A DNA stretch of 64,000 nucleotides from Auricularia sp. M13 (lineage: Eukaryota > Basidiomycota > Agaricomycetes > Auriculariales > Auriculariaceae). This document shows positions 47,828-58,864 of the stretch, piece after piece. Where the stretch lies: positions 4,774,001-4,838,000 of the forward strand of contig CM073194.1 of assembly GCA_037042915.1 (NCBI GenBank), written 5' to 3'. Position 1 is the first letter of the stretch. Each line of letters opens with the position of its first letter. The notes beneath the pieces are model-generated. The model made no database searches. It was not told the DNA's origin and saw only the letters and a program-made list of their open reading frames with translations. The position numbers and the translations under genes are program-made.

Positions 47828-48807
47828 GGACCATTAGAACCGAATCGGGACGATGAGGGATGACCGAAGTGAGAAAAAGGAACGACGAGAGGCTCGAACT
47901 AGCGAGCGTCGTCCACGTCCGCGCCACGGGCGAGGGGTAAGGAACGGGAAGGGAAAGAGAGCCGGCAGAGGAGGAGGAGGACAAGTCTCCGTCCTACATC
48001 GCTCGTTGCCGATCGACCGTTTCTCGTTGTCAGGAACACCGTACGCCGGTCGCCCGTAACCAGGTTCGTCGGGAATACCTTCCCATTTCTCCGGGTCAGC
48101 TACGCGGCTTTCAGTCTGTGCCTCGTACTCTCTACACCGTACAATAAAATAAAATAAAACCACCTGGCGGTTGCTTTTACCTCCTAAACTTCCCTGATGA
48201 TCATCCAGAGTGCGGTGCTTGAGCTTGATGAGGTGCCAACATGTCGAAGGCCAATACGCTCATCGCTCGTGCTCGCTTCAAAAGTCTATCTGGACGCCAA
48301 GCAGGTCGGTGCCATTCTCGCGGTTTCAGAGGGCTCGCTTCCGCGCTGCCGAGTGCGCAAGAGCTCGGCAACTTGTTCCCCCATACATAGTTGCGAGGAT
48401 TTAGCTCCTTGCGCCGCTCAGAACTAAGGCTCGCACCCGACGTTGAACGTTCGGCCTTTTCCTCTGGGTGCAATGATTGCGAATCTTGCAGAGCGCGAAG
48501 CTCCAAGGCGGTTGCCGGACAGCCCCTGGCCCTGCATACTGTGGGCGACAAACACCAGAGCTTGGATCAGCAAAAGCCACCTCCAAATAAACCGTTCAGC
48601 ATGACAAGGCACTGCAAGATCGGGCACTTTATCTGGTCCTTCCAGTGGTAAACATTCATCAGCAGAACCCTGTGCTGGCCAAGAAGCGACAAGCCAGCAC
48701 AGTAACTGACCGGCGAAGCGACAACTTGCAGAACGAACGATGCACGAAGATCCCTGGGTAGGCGATGAGTCGAATTTAGAAGCTCTACAGTAATGATACC
48801 AATCAGT
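47828..48807. other. Intergenic region
   Basis: Nearly 1 kb upstream of the membrane protein and downstream of ArgRS. A GGA-rich tract lies at 47970-47981 and an (AAAAT)n stretch at about 48143-48157. No gene recognised. Confidence 0.35.
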
Positions 48808-50705
48808 CTACATCCGCTCGAGCGGCGTCAGAGTCAGCAGGCGCATCGCAGCGCCGAGCACGTCGCGGGCCGAAATGAACATCCAGAGACGGGCACGCGC
48901 CTTGTCCCTGTCGTCCTCGTACTTGACGGACAGGACCTCCCACGCGGCGCTGATGCTGTGCGAGAGCTTCATCGCGAACGTGATGACGCCGCTGGGCTCG
49001 TGCGTCTTGAGCGCCGTCTTGACGACGTCGGGGTACGTGCCGAGCAGGAACACGATTTCGCGCGCCTGCGGCTCGACGAGCAGCTCCGTGTGAATCTCCG
49101 CGGACGGCGGGAGCGGGACGAGCTCGGGGTTCTTGCGCTCGAGGCTTGCGAGGCGCACGTGCGCGTACTGCAGGTACGGGCCCGTGTCTCCCTCGAAGCG
49201 CGTCATGCGCTCCCAGTTGAAGGTGTAGTTGTTGATGCGCTTCGCCTGCATGTCCTGGATCTTGATCGCGCTGATGCCCACGACGCGGCTCGTCCCCTGC
49301 GGGTCCTCCAACGCCGCGTATTTCTTCTCGTCCTTGACCATCACGTCGTCGTGCATGCGCGCAGCGGCCTCGCGGATGATGTCCTCGAGGAAGACGACGG
49401 TGCCCTTGCGCGTGCTCATGCCTTGCACAAGGCCGTACGAGACGTGTTCGAGGCGCTGCGCCCACTCGTATCCCATGAGCGAGAGCACCTTGAAGAACTG
49501 CGCGACGTGCAGGTCCTGCTGCGAGCTGATGACGTAGATCATCTTGTCGAAGTGGTATTTCTCCCAGCGCTCGATGGCGCCGCCGATGTCGCGCGTGAGG
49601 TAGAGCGAAGTGCCGTCCTTCTTGCGCAGGACGGCCGTGCCGAGCTTTTCCTTCTCGAGGTCGATGACGAGCGCGCCCTCGGACTCCTTCGCGAGGCCAA
49701 GCTCGACGAGCCGCTTCAACGCCTCGTCCTGCGACTTTTGCCCGACGGTGCTCTCGCCGATGTACTCGTCGAACGAGACGTTGAGCTCGGCGTACTCCTG
49801 CTCGTACTTTTTGACGCTCATCTCGCGCCAGACGCGCCAGTTCTTCAGCGCCTCCTCGTCTCCATCCTCCATGCGCTTGAAGAACGCTCGAGCGGCTTCG
49901 TGCACAGCAGGGTCGGCGTCGGCGTCCTTGTTGATCTTGACATAGACGTCGAACAAGTGCTTAATGGCGTCCTTCTCCAGCGCTTCCTTGTCGCCGTAGC
50001 GTTCGAAGCCTACGGCGATAAGACCGAACTGCTTTCCCCAGTCGCCAAGGTAGTTCAACGAGATGACTTCCCAGCCGCAGGCGCGATACAGATTCGCGAG
50101 GAACGCGCCGATGATTGTGCTTCGCAAGTGGCCTACGTGGAACTGTTTCGCGATGTTGGGCGAGCTGTACTCTACGCACGTCAGTAACGGGGGTATAGTG
50201 TCCTCGGTTTCGCGTACCGAGCACGAGTTTTTTGCCGCGGCCAGATTCATTCGAGCCGTATTCGGGTTTCCCGCTCGCAGTATGGTGCGTCAACTGGTCT
50301 ATTTGATCCAGGATGCCTCGGGTAAGTGTGGCCGTGCGGGCGCGGAAATGTAGGAAAGGCGCTGAGACAGTTATGCTCTCAATCCACTCGTCTGGCTCAA
50401 ACTGTCACCTAGTTAGCCTAAGAAATACAAAATACATAATGGATTGAGCTTACCCCTTCCGCAACTTTGGCCGCAATCTCATCGGGCTTCCCTTTTAACC
50501 TGAATCGGGGTACAGCGACAGTGTAGTCCTCGCCCTTCTTCCCGTAATCGACGGCAGCGTATGCGACCTCAATCGAGACAGGCAATGCCTTTGCGATACG
50601 CTGCGCGATCACAATGCGCACGGCGTCGTGGAAGCATTTTGTAGGTTCGGTGCCAGGAACGTGCGGCAGGCTGGCGATGCTCGGTGCGGCTGAAGTCGAG
50701 GCCAT
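48808..50705 (-). CDS. Arginyl-tRNA synthetase
   Basis: Exons 50454-50705, 50218-50401 and 48808-50171 (introns 52 and 46 bp) close at 599 aa. It is a class I synthetase charging tRNA-Arg. The HIGH-like motif is HVGHL at residues 157-161, preceded by SSPNIAKQF. The N-terminal tRNA-binding region (FRLKGKPDEIAAKV) and the catalytic core (LNYLGDWGKQFGL, KKDGTSLYLTRDIGGA) are intact. FVVGISAIKIQD-like and WERMTRFEGDTGPYLQYAHV blocks lead to the C-terminal anticodon-binding DALR domain ending LLTLTPLERM. No lesion. Class I ArgRS in eukaryotes often lacks the canonical KMSKS, and I see QGMSTRKG in that position. Confidence 0.95.
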
Positions 50706-51882
50706 GTTCGTAGTAAGAGTACAAGCAGTATATGCGCGCAGACGCGAGATCGGCAGATGGCAGCGATGCGCAAAGATCGGTCGGATATGTACACACGCGA
50801 TACGCGTGTTTTTCAGAAGCAGATTCAGGTTCGACGAGTCACGAGCCGAGTCAAGGTCGGCGTCAAGTCATTTCAAGCTCCGGCCGAGAAAAACAAACTT
50901 TACTGTGAAAACCCAAATTGAGCACCCAGGAACGGCAAAATGCTCAGAGAAAAAATATTTCAGCATAGTAGCAGGAAGCCAGAGAGCAATATAAGACTGC
51001 AGTCTTCGCCTTTCCGATATGTCATATCGGAACGGCGAAGTCTGTAGACATATGTAGACTTGTCCAAATAAGACCAGACGCGGGAGCACCTGCTGCCGTT
51101 TAGCTCAAGATTAATTAGCTATGAAAATAAATCACCTTTATATAGTCCATAATGACTGCCCGCGCAGAGTATCCAGTCGCCATGCAGCAAGAATCGCGTC
51201 ACGCGGCATATAAATTGTTAAGGACCAGACGCAAATACAATACCAAGGAGGCAAAAGACAGGTATGCAGCATTCCAGAGTTTGACGAAGTTTGCGGCTGC
51301 CTACCGAGGCTACGAACTTGAAGCTGGCCACTGTGCGTCCGGCCAAAGAGCACCGGCAGACTAGGCGCAAAATAAAGCAAGAGAGTAAGACCAGTACACC
51401 TATCAAGCTGCAAAAATGGCGTGCCTATGCGTGCCACGTCCAGCCCAGAGAGCAGGCACAGTGAGCCCTTTGCGAGACAGGGAAAGCCCGCAGAAGACCA
51501 GAGCTCAGGCAAAAGCGCAGGTCTCGTGCTCAATAGCCAAGGGTAAGCAAAATGTCAGTCAGTGCCTCGCAGGCGCTGCATCAGATGGAAGAAGCAAGGA
51601 GAGTAACGATGTCACGGTTCATTCTCCGCTTCAATACGTTCCACTTCCGAGCAGTTACGTCAGAGGCACGTGACGTCCCTGGAATAACGTACATTATCGA
51701 TTTATCGCAAGTTTTTTGCGAGACTCTAGAATATGCTTTTTAATATCGCTAGACCCTAACCAACACAGTTTATCCTCTAGAAGACTTGAATAATGGAAGT
51801 GGCTAGGCACACGTAAACGCTAGTCATTCAATGAGAAGGAATGTCCGATGAAGGGCTCCTGAGTTTATGTGACGACATAATA
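50706..51882. other. Intergenic region with a hairpin
   Basis: About 1.2 kb with no supportable gene; a hairpin is listed separately. Confidence 0.35.
51004..51040. repeat. Inverted repeat (hairpin)
   Basis: CTTCGCC-T-TTCCGATATG faces CATATCGGAA-C-GGCGAAG with no real loop. It could be an attachment site, a MITE relic or a cruciform-prone site. Confidence 0.6.
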
Positions 51883-52608
51883 TCAAGCAAGCTTGCGCGC
51901 AGGAGGCGTGCAAACGAAGATGGTGCCCTCGTCATCCGTGGCAGCACACGTAGTGGCGCAGCATCCGCCCGTCGGGCAAAGCTCGAAGTGGTCAAAGCAC
52001 TGTCCGTTGTTGTCGGGGAGAGGCTCGGTGCTGCCTGGGATTATACGATCCGTCGCACACACGAAAATTGTGCCCTCCTCGTCGGTCGCCTGGCAGAAGG
52101 AACCCTCCCAGCAGCACCCGCCGGTGGGACAGGTCTCTGAGTGTGCGGGGCAATAGCCGTGATCGCTGGGGAACGGTGGGATACCAACAGGACCCGAGGG
52201 CTGCTGCTGGGGTGCTGCACATACGAAGATCGTGCCCTCGTCGTCCGTTGCAAGGCACTCGGTCGCGCAGCAGCCGCCTGTGGGGCAGAGCTCGAGTCCG
52301 GCGCCGCACTCGCCATTGTTGTCGGGGATGGGCTGAGTGCTACCGGGGATGTCGCGGTCGGTGACGCAGACGAAGATGGTGCCCTCCTCGTCAGTCGCTT
52401 GACAAAATGTGCCGTTGTCGCAGCATCCTCCTGTAGGACAGAGATTGGCGGTCGCAGGACAGTGACCGTTGTCGTCCGGAGTCGGCGGTGTGCCACTCTG
52501 ACGGGAGCGAAGCAGGGTCTTCGGGATGGAGACATGAGGCGCGGCCACCACAGTACTGGCAAGCAGGAGCGAAGAAAGGAGGGCGAGCGCGGTGGTGCGA
52601 ATCATCAT
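51883..52608 (-). CDS. Secreted cysteine-rich protein with four tandem repeats
   Basis: A single-exon frame of 241 aa. The signal peptide MMIRTTALALLSSLLLASTV is followed by a possible Arg-rich propeptide site (LLRSRQ). Then come four repeats of about 45-52 residues, each with the core CPTGGCC…C.ATD(E/D)EGTIFVC and six Cys. Repeats 1 and 3 share NGTFCQATDEEGTIFVC-type cores, and repeats 2 and 4 share CCAT(E/T)C.ATDDEG. The unit was therefore an A-B pair that duplicated. The spacing C…C…CC…C…C suggests a knottin- or granulin-like disulfide fold. A role in defence, adhesion or chitin/cell-wall binding is only a guess. Confidence 0.85.
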   Translation of the reverse strand: MMIRTTALALLSSLLLASTVVAAPHVSIPKTLLRSRQSGTPPTPDDNGHCPATANLCPTGGCCDNGTFCQATDEEGTIFVCVTDRDIPGSTQPIPDNNGECGAGLELCPTGGCCATECLATDDEGTIFVCAAPQQQPSGPVGIPPFPSDHGYCPAHSETCPTGGCCWEGSFCQATDEEGTIFVCATDRIIPGSTEPLPDNNGQCFDHFELCPTGGCCATTCAATDDEGTIFVCTPPARKLA

Positions 52609-52702
52609 TCTTGAGCGAAAGGTGAACGGGAAACTTTGGCTGATTACGGTGGGTGATTGAAGATGATTGGAGGCTGACAGTTTACCGGCGCTGAGCGCTG
52701 AA

Positions 52703-52709
52703 CTTTATA
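52703..52709 (-). promoter_or_regulatory. TATA box of the cysteine-rich repeat protein
   Basis: TATAAAG on the minus strand, about 95 bp before the ATG at 52608. Confidence 0.4.
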
Positions 52710-53567
52710 CCAACCGTAACGTATTGTCCGGCGCCTTTCTCTTGCCGAATCCGTTTGCAAATCGCGAATCCTCGGATCATTTACGATCTTACGTGCACGT
52801 GCGCGCCGGCGGCTGTGCCACGAAGCGCGTAAATCCCGTGGAAATTCTCCAACTGCAGCTGCAGCGTTCGTAAAATAATTGGCTCTGGTCCATCACAGCG
52901 CGGGCCTGGCGTGGGCACAATATCATAATCAATGAAGTGACAACGCATCGTTTCCTCCAATCTGCATATGCAAGTCAGCTCCGGCGCCTCACCTGACGTG
53001 GCCGCCGAGGCTTGCCCCGCGCTCGGACACACTCTTGACACCGAGGCCGCGGGCTCCGTACCATCCTGAAACAGACGGGTTACGGTTTGAGACCGCGTGT
53101 CCCTGGCGCCCAGGAACAGATGCTGCGGGCTTGCTGCCAGCTTTGTCGGAGAAAGGTCTGTAACGACGGCCTCGGGCCTCCGAGTCCGGCAATCCGATGC
53201 TCACGCAGGCAATCAGTCTGGGGTGCGAGCCGGGCGTTCCTGTGGAAGGTTTCCTCATCACTCTGAACCTATGCGTCCTCCAGGAAGCTGTACATAGTCC
53301 AAGAAGGTCCGGAATAGCGAATCATGTAAAGCTAGTCACAGATACAACTGGTCTTCATGGGATAGCAGGGTAGGTTATGATAAGAAATACAGCAATGGTG
53401 CAAGACAGCATGCCCAATAGAGCAAAACGATAGGATACACAGCGTGAGAGCGCTTGGAAGAGGAGTTTACTTCAGACGGAGAAGTCGGTGTTGGGTGTGC
53501 GATCTCAGCACTGATGAGATTAGGAGCATCGCAGTGAGCGAAATTATAGGATGAACGATCATGAGAC
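52710..53567. other. Intergenic region
   Basis: About 860 bp. Short open frames on both strands without recognisable domains. Confidence 0.35.
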
Positions 53568-56500
53568 TCACTCCAGTGCCAACTGCGACATGAGAATAAG
53601 TACTGTGCTGTCCAGCAGACTGCGAGAAGGACGTACAATTGCGAAGTTGCCACCAACATGAGGTCGAGCGTTGATTTTTACGGTGTTTATTGGGTTTGGC
53701 GAGCCGGTGCTCACATCATACACATCTGGAAAGGGACCACTATCGCCAGGAATAAGTCCAGCATAGTTGCGAACGGCCCCAAGAATCTGCTGCCTGAAGT
53801 TGGTACTATTGGTCACCGCTGCCGCCCAGATGTTCCACTCTATAGGTTTGGTGAGCACTTCGCAAAAACCGACGTCACGATTGGAGGGTCACCTGTGATA
53901 GCTAAGGAGCCCCGCGAGTCCAATGCTATGCCTCGAGTTTGGAAGACCGACGGGTAGTACGCCTCCTCTGTCAGACAGGTCAGTTCCGGAGCAACGACGA
54001 CTGCACAATGCAATATAGACTCACGATTATCGTAGATCGTTTGATTTATAAGACGCAGGTTGAGTAGCTTATCCATGTACAGATTGTATGCGAGGCTCCA
54101 AGAGGCATCATCCCCGTACTGCAACATTGTCTCACTATTAGTGCAATGGGGAGGGAAGACATACATACGTTCAAGAGTAAATGCGGCCGCCCCGCACTAT
54201 CAGCGGACACCGCGTTCTGTTCCCATTCTTGAGCATATTTCCGCGCAATGGTCTACTGAGGTTTGGATCATCTTCTTAACGACGTCCGCCATGTACTCAC
54301 GTCATAGTAAGTCGAGCCCGTCTTGTTTCCCGTCAGATCAGCGATGGCGGCCATGGCTCTAGAAATGGCCTGAGCAAGACTGAACAGCCTGCTCCTCTCG
54401 GGCACTCTCACCCAATGCCGAGGATGCCCTGAAGCGCAATGTTTGTCTGATTCTTCAGGCCGCCAGCGAGCTCATCAAGGGCAAATAGATTCGCTGAGTC
54501 GGGATAGAGGGCATGGTCGACGAGATAGGACGCCCAGCCGTCGAGCAACTCGATCTGAGGCAGATGAGACGGCAATATGAGCAGACCTGGAGGCGCGTAC
54601 GTATTGGGTGAGCTGGGAATTATCCCCGCTTGCGCGCGCGGCATCGAGAGCCATGATGAGAACACTCGACGAAGCTGTGAGACCATCAGTTGGAACAGCG
54701 CTGGAAATCCGCGCATATAACACTGCCGCACCTGCAATCGGAATCGAAGATATACTGCCTGCAGCAAGTGGGTCTACGCTGTAACTGTCAAACACAGGGT
54801 TACTCACCATTACGCAGTCCGTTGGCTGCTCTGCATTAACGTAGGCGGCAACAGGGACATGCTCAACTGACCGATTGGATACAACCCGAGGTCGTGAATA
54901 CAGGACTTGCTGTCGCTATTCGCAGACTCGAAGGCTAGAATCGGCTCCAGGGCAGCCATTGCCAAGGTAGGGCTCGTGTACCTAAGCAGAGGCCACATTG
55001 CATACACTGCGTCCACCGCATTCACCGTCTGAAAGCACGAGTCAGTAGTCAACAGGAATCACTACGCGGCACATGCCCGAGTATTAAACATGTCTGAAAG
55101 CATAGCGTCAACAGCATCGGCCTCACAAAGCAGTGCCAAACGCACCTTTGACGAGGAGCATTGGCCGACCAGTGCTAAGAGTCGTTAACTCCGTCGCGCC
55201 CAACGATTGTCTTGCTGACAAATAGAGCAACGCGGGATAGTCGACAGCGGCATCGGAATAGCCTGTGGACGCTGCTTTAACTTTGTCATCGAAGTCACTG
55301 GAGATCCGCGCGACGGTGCTGAAGTCGCTCATCACGAATGGTAGCTAGAGCCAGCGTGAGAGTTTGCGGTGGGCAAGGTATGACGTGCGCATGTACCACG
55401 TCCTCGATATTGTCGTATTTTGTAGTGAAATACGGTCGTAAGGACTGCGTGTTCGGCAAGTCGATTGTCGCCACGTGATCTCGCATGTGCCCTATTGCAA
55501 ACACTGCCGGTTCTGAGACGAAAAGAACCTGACCCATGTCTTTGCAGAACGCGAAAACGGGCCAATTAGTGTCGATTCCCCTAAAATTGTCGTCTCTAGT
55601 ATTGAGAAGGGTGCGATTTGTCACAAATTGGTTTCGCGTCGGGGAATCGGCTCCGGATTGGAACGTGAGACCGGGCTGAACAAAGGTGAGTAGTTGATGT
55701 GGACGCTACTGAGGAACGCACTCCTGAAGACAAAAAATAAGCGGCACCATCTGTTGCCAAGTCAGACGAGGTCGAATCAATGTTGGGTCGGGAGTTCTCA
55801 CCTTGAATCCGATCTAAATCCTCAGTAAGTGGATCAAGGGCCTGCAGCTGAAGTTTGTGTATGACAAGGTCGCCGTTGACCGTCGTATTCCATTTCATCG
55901 GTTGACTCGTACGCGACCATAACCATTCACCACTAATGTCCGCGTAAATCTTGACACTGTGCGGCTTGCCGTCCATTGAGGCGGCTTGGACGTGGAAATA
56001 ACCAAATGGTATTGATTGGCGCAAGAGATCGTCAGGCTGTGGCGTACTTAGGCTTGAGTTTCCGCAGAGCGTCCATGAGCAACCGACATACCGTGATGGG
56101 AGATATAAATGTGTATGTGAGAGATACAGGGCCCGCAATTAGAGTGAAGACGCTTGACGTTGCCGTCATCTGCTTCGTGTGAGTAGGTAGGCACGCGATA
56201 AATAGATGTTCGGCGCACAAAGAAGCCGCTTTGCTGAGCCTTTGGAGGTTGAGGACTACCGGTGGCGCCCATTGTGGTGTACGGTTGGTCATCGACAACT
56301 GCAGAAGTATAAGCGTAAGATGGAACTGCGGCTACTTGCACGAACGAGCGAAGCCAGCCCATCCTAAGATACGGCTGTTGTCGGCAAACAAGGCCCATCC
56401 ATCGTTGAGGTTTCTCGTATTGCCTCGAAGCCACGCAGAAAGATACGGAGAGCGGACTAAGAGCGGAATGGCGCTGGGGGTGAAGGATGCGTTGTGACCG

Positions 56501-56616
56501 TGCTGGTCGGCCTGGGCGGCGCTGCGGATACAGTAGAACGCAGCCAGCTGCAGAATGGCATTCCACGGCCGCAATTGGTACCCGTGCGCGCCGGGCGGCT
56601 GCCATGACCAACGCAT
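53568..56616 (-). CDS. GtaA-type glutaminase-like secreted protein, copy 2
   Basis: Many short exons. The first begins at ATG 56616 (MRWSWQPPGAHGYQLRPWNA, then a hydrophobic signal segment). The last, 53568-53582, encodes only LALE and stop, mirroring the 12-nt last exon of copy 1. Readable blocks in order: IPLLVRSPYLSAWLRG, ILGWAGFA, LLRQSIPFGYFHVQAASMDG, TNWPVFAFCKDMGQ, YSDAAVDYPALLYLSARQSL, MWPLLRYTSPTLAMAALEPI, SSVLIMALDAARASGDNSQL, NIALQGILGIGAMAAIADLT, DASWSLAYNLYMDKLLN and NARPHVGGNFAI. Same domain order as copy 1 but substantially diverged, so the duplication is old. About 680 aa expected. No stop or shift was found in the exons joined; exon boundaries were only partly worked out. Confidence 0.8.
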
Positions 56617-57595
56617 GTCGTGATGGGTGAGGGGTAAGGCCAAGGGCGTCGATCCCGCGATCCAGCTCCGACCTCCAATCCTTAATTTTGTGATTGGCGC
56701 CGAGGCATTGCGATGCTGATCCTGTGCCGTGGCCGTCGCCGTCGGGCTTCTCTGCCCATGAGCTGTGTCAGGTCGCAATACCGGTGCCGAAACCACGACG
56801 TAGTAGGGCTACGCACATCTACAAGGTGCAATCTGAGACGATCGGTGTTTCGAACTGACCCAGGCCGAACAGTTGCAGCTTTCAGATACCGATAAGCGGG
56901 TTTTATGAAGAAGATAATAATGATAGAAGACAAGCGCTAGGTCCGGCAATGTTGTTAGCTCTACCAGGACTACACATCATTCTCGAGTCGCACCGTTGCA
57001 AGCGGATGCGGGTCCGAGCCTGGCTCTAGGCTAACACTGCGCAAGTCGTCATTGCCTTGTTGCGACACATGTTTATGTTGTTCCAGTGTGATCTGCAATA
57101 GATTTAGCCTGCGTATACAGTAGATCTATGCATTCACGAACACGCAAACCTTCGGCACTGCGGTCCCGGAGAAAGGACAACTACCCGCCGCCTATGCACG
57201 AAGATTGCACGAAGATAATCAGGCGTGTCAGGCGCCATGCTGAAGTTGAAGCTGAGGCCGTCGTGGAAAGTCGGGGTCGGAGGACTGATGGTAACCACAA
57301 CGCGAGCAAGCAGACACGGCAGAACGCCCATATATAGTTGACAGCCCAGTCATAGCCTGTCAGGGCGAAAATCACCATCTTTACGGGTCTGTGTAGTCTA
57401 GTGGCGCATTCAGGAGCGGCTCTGGTGGGTCTGCAGTGGCAAGATAGCCAGCGAATCTGAGTAAAGCGAACAAAGCCATAAAGAAGCGGCTTTCTTGCGG
57501 TAGATGACCCGCCCAGTTGTTACCCGCAATCTGTGAAGCCAGTGCAGGATCCAACACGCACGCCGTTTAGCTGTAAGCATCTGTGTCAGAGCCAA
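56617..57595. other. Intergenic region
   Basis: About 1 kb upstream of glutaminase-like copy 2; no gene recognised. Confidence 0.35.
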
Positions 57596-57808
57596 TGTCC
57601 CAAAAAGTGCAAGTTGGCTATGAGGATTGACCAAGTGTGATGAGTCCTGATAACAGGGTCAGCCAACCCCCTACCTGATCAAACAGCTTCAGGGGGTATA
57701 CTCGCTTACAGGCCTATTATAGGGCTGACAAGGCCGATACAAGTTTATAATGCGGACAAGGCGGATAAGAGCTGATCAGCCGCCCCGCCCGATATTACGA
57801 AAACTCCC

Positions 57809-57836
57809 CCAGCTACCGCTCCTATGCGGCAGCTGG
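57809..57836. repeat. Stem-loop
   Basis: CCAGCTACCGC, TCCTAT loop, GCGGCAGCTGG: an 11-bp stem with one A/C mismatch. Confidence 0.65.
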
Positions 57837-57948
57837 GACTTACTTTCTGTATTTACAGTTGTACATTTACTACTTACTGGTATTACTAACTGGGAACATT
57901 TTCTAGACTTACTCCAGGTTGTACATGACTTGTGCACTTTTCCAACTT

Positions 57949-58030
57949 AGCCTGGATTTGAACCAACGCCTTGCCTGCTGGCCACACGCGCCCTCGCGCG
58001 AGCTACCAGCTAGGCTATTACGCCAATGTC
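57949..58030 (-). ncRNA. tRNA-like sequence (SINE head or tRNA pseudogene)
   Basis: On the minus strand an A-box-like TAGCCTAGCTGGTAGC is followed, about 35 nt later, by an exact B box GGTTCAAATCC. These are the two internal promoters of RNA polymerase III. TAGCCT and AGGCTA can pair at the ends, but the acceptor and T stems do not fold as a standard tRNA. It is therefore more likely a tRNA-derived SINE head or a decayed tRNA than an active tRNA gene. Confidence 0.5.
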
Positions 58031-58430
58031 TGTACTGGTGGAGCAACGTATACATGCCCGCTCCACCGCTCCACCGGACCTCCGCTCCATTGAACCGCAG
58101 CTCCCCTTCCTCCTGGAGCCCCCCCAAGCACCATCTCACGACTGGCCTGACCTCTCAGTAGCTGGGCCTTGAGTGAACAGGTGCTGGGGGTACTTGTTGC
58201 TGGTGAGGGTTGATCCCCTCTGATGAGGCCCTATCCCAGGCCGCAGAGCTCTGATCAGGCCTTGATTAGCGCTGGTCACCGCTTATCACTCCACATTGAC
58301 GAGTTATCAGTACTTACCAGGTCTTATAGGCGCTTAAGGCATCTCATAGGTGCGTATAGGCATGTATCACGATGCATAGAGCACTGATAAGAGCATAATC
58401 GCTGATCACCGATTTGCGATTTTTGGGACA

Positions 58431-58864
58431 AAGGTAAGTAGCACAGCTGGCCGACGCCCGGCTCCGCGTAGGGTTAATATCCCGGGTACGAATGTTTCTA
58501 GGCCCTTCGTCGTCCGAAGCGAGGGTCCTGAGCTCGGGCTATGACAGATGGCCTCGGACCAGCGTCATCAGTCGCAACCCAAAGTCTAGTGTACTTTTGC
58601 TCGATTAAAAAGGCCCCAGCATTTCCGAAAAGCCGACGTAGATAGCTTTAGAAATGTTCCTCCGCAGCAGAAAGCACGACAATCATAGCAGCACATTTTG
58701 CGCGCTGATGCAGGGTTTCGCGGCGCAGATACGGGTTCGATACCGGCCGGGATATCCCGCTCGGCCACTGATACAGCAATAATTCCGCAATAAAGTACAA
58801 TGACGAGCGTAATAACTGTATGGAATATTCTAAGAGTGAGGTTTCTGAGTGAGTTGCGAGTATG
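58431..58864. other. Intergenic region
   Basis: Contains an isolated B-box-like GGGTTCGATACC near 58729, without a matching A box. No gene. Confidence 0.35.

Larger units (their letters stand above)
57596..58430. mobile_element. Possible TIR element containing a tRNA-like sequence
   Basis: TGTCCCAAAAAGTGCAA at 57596-57612 and the complement of TGTCCCAAAAATCGCAA at 58414-58430 form imperfect inverted ends (15 of 17). Interior words such as CTTATCA/TGATAAG recur. No clear target duplication was found, so the limits are tentative. It encloses the tRNA-like sequence and a hairpin. Confidence 0.4.

Noticed and set aside
48793-50187. 464-codon plus-strand open frame
   Set aside because: It is exactly antisense to the arginyl-tRNA synthetase exon; its Leu/Val/Arg/Asp-rich composition is the usual mirror of a GC-rich gene.
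58725-58740. B-box-like GGGTTCGATACC as a tRNA gene
   Set aside because: No A box at proper distance and no acceptor-stem pairing.
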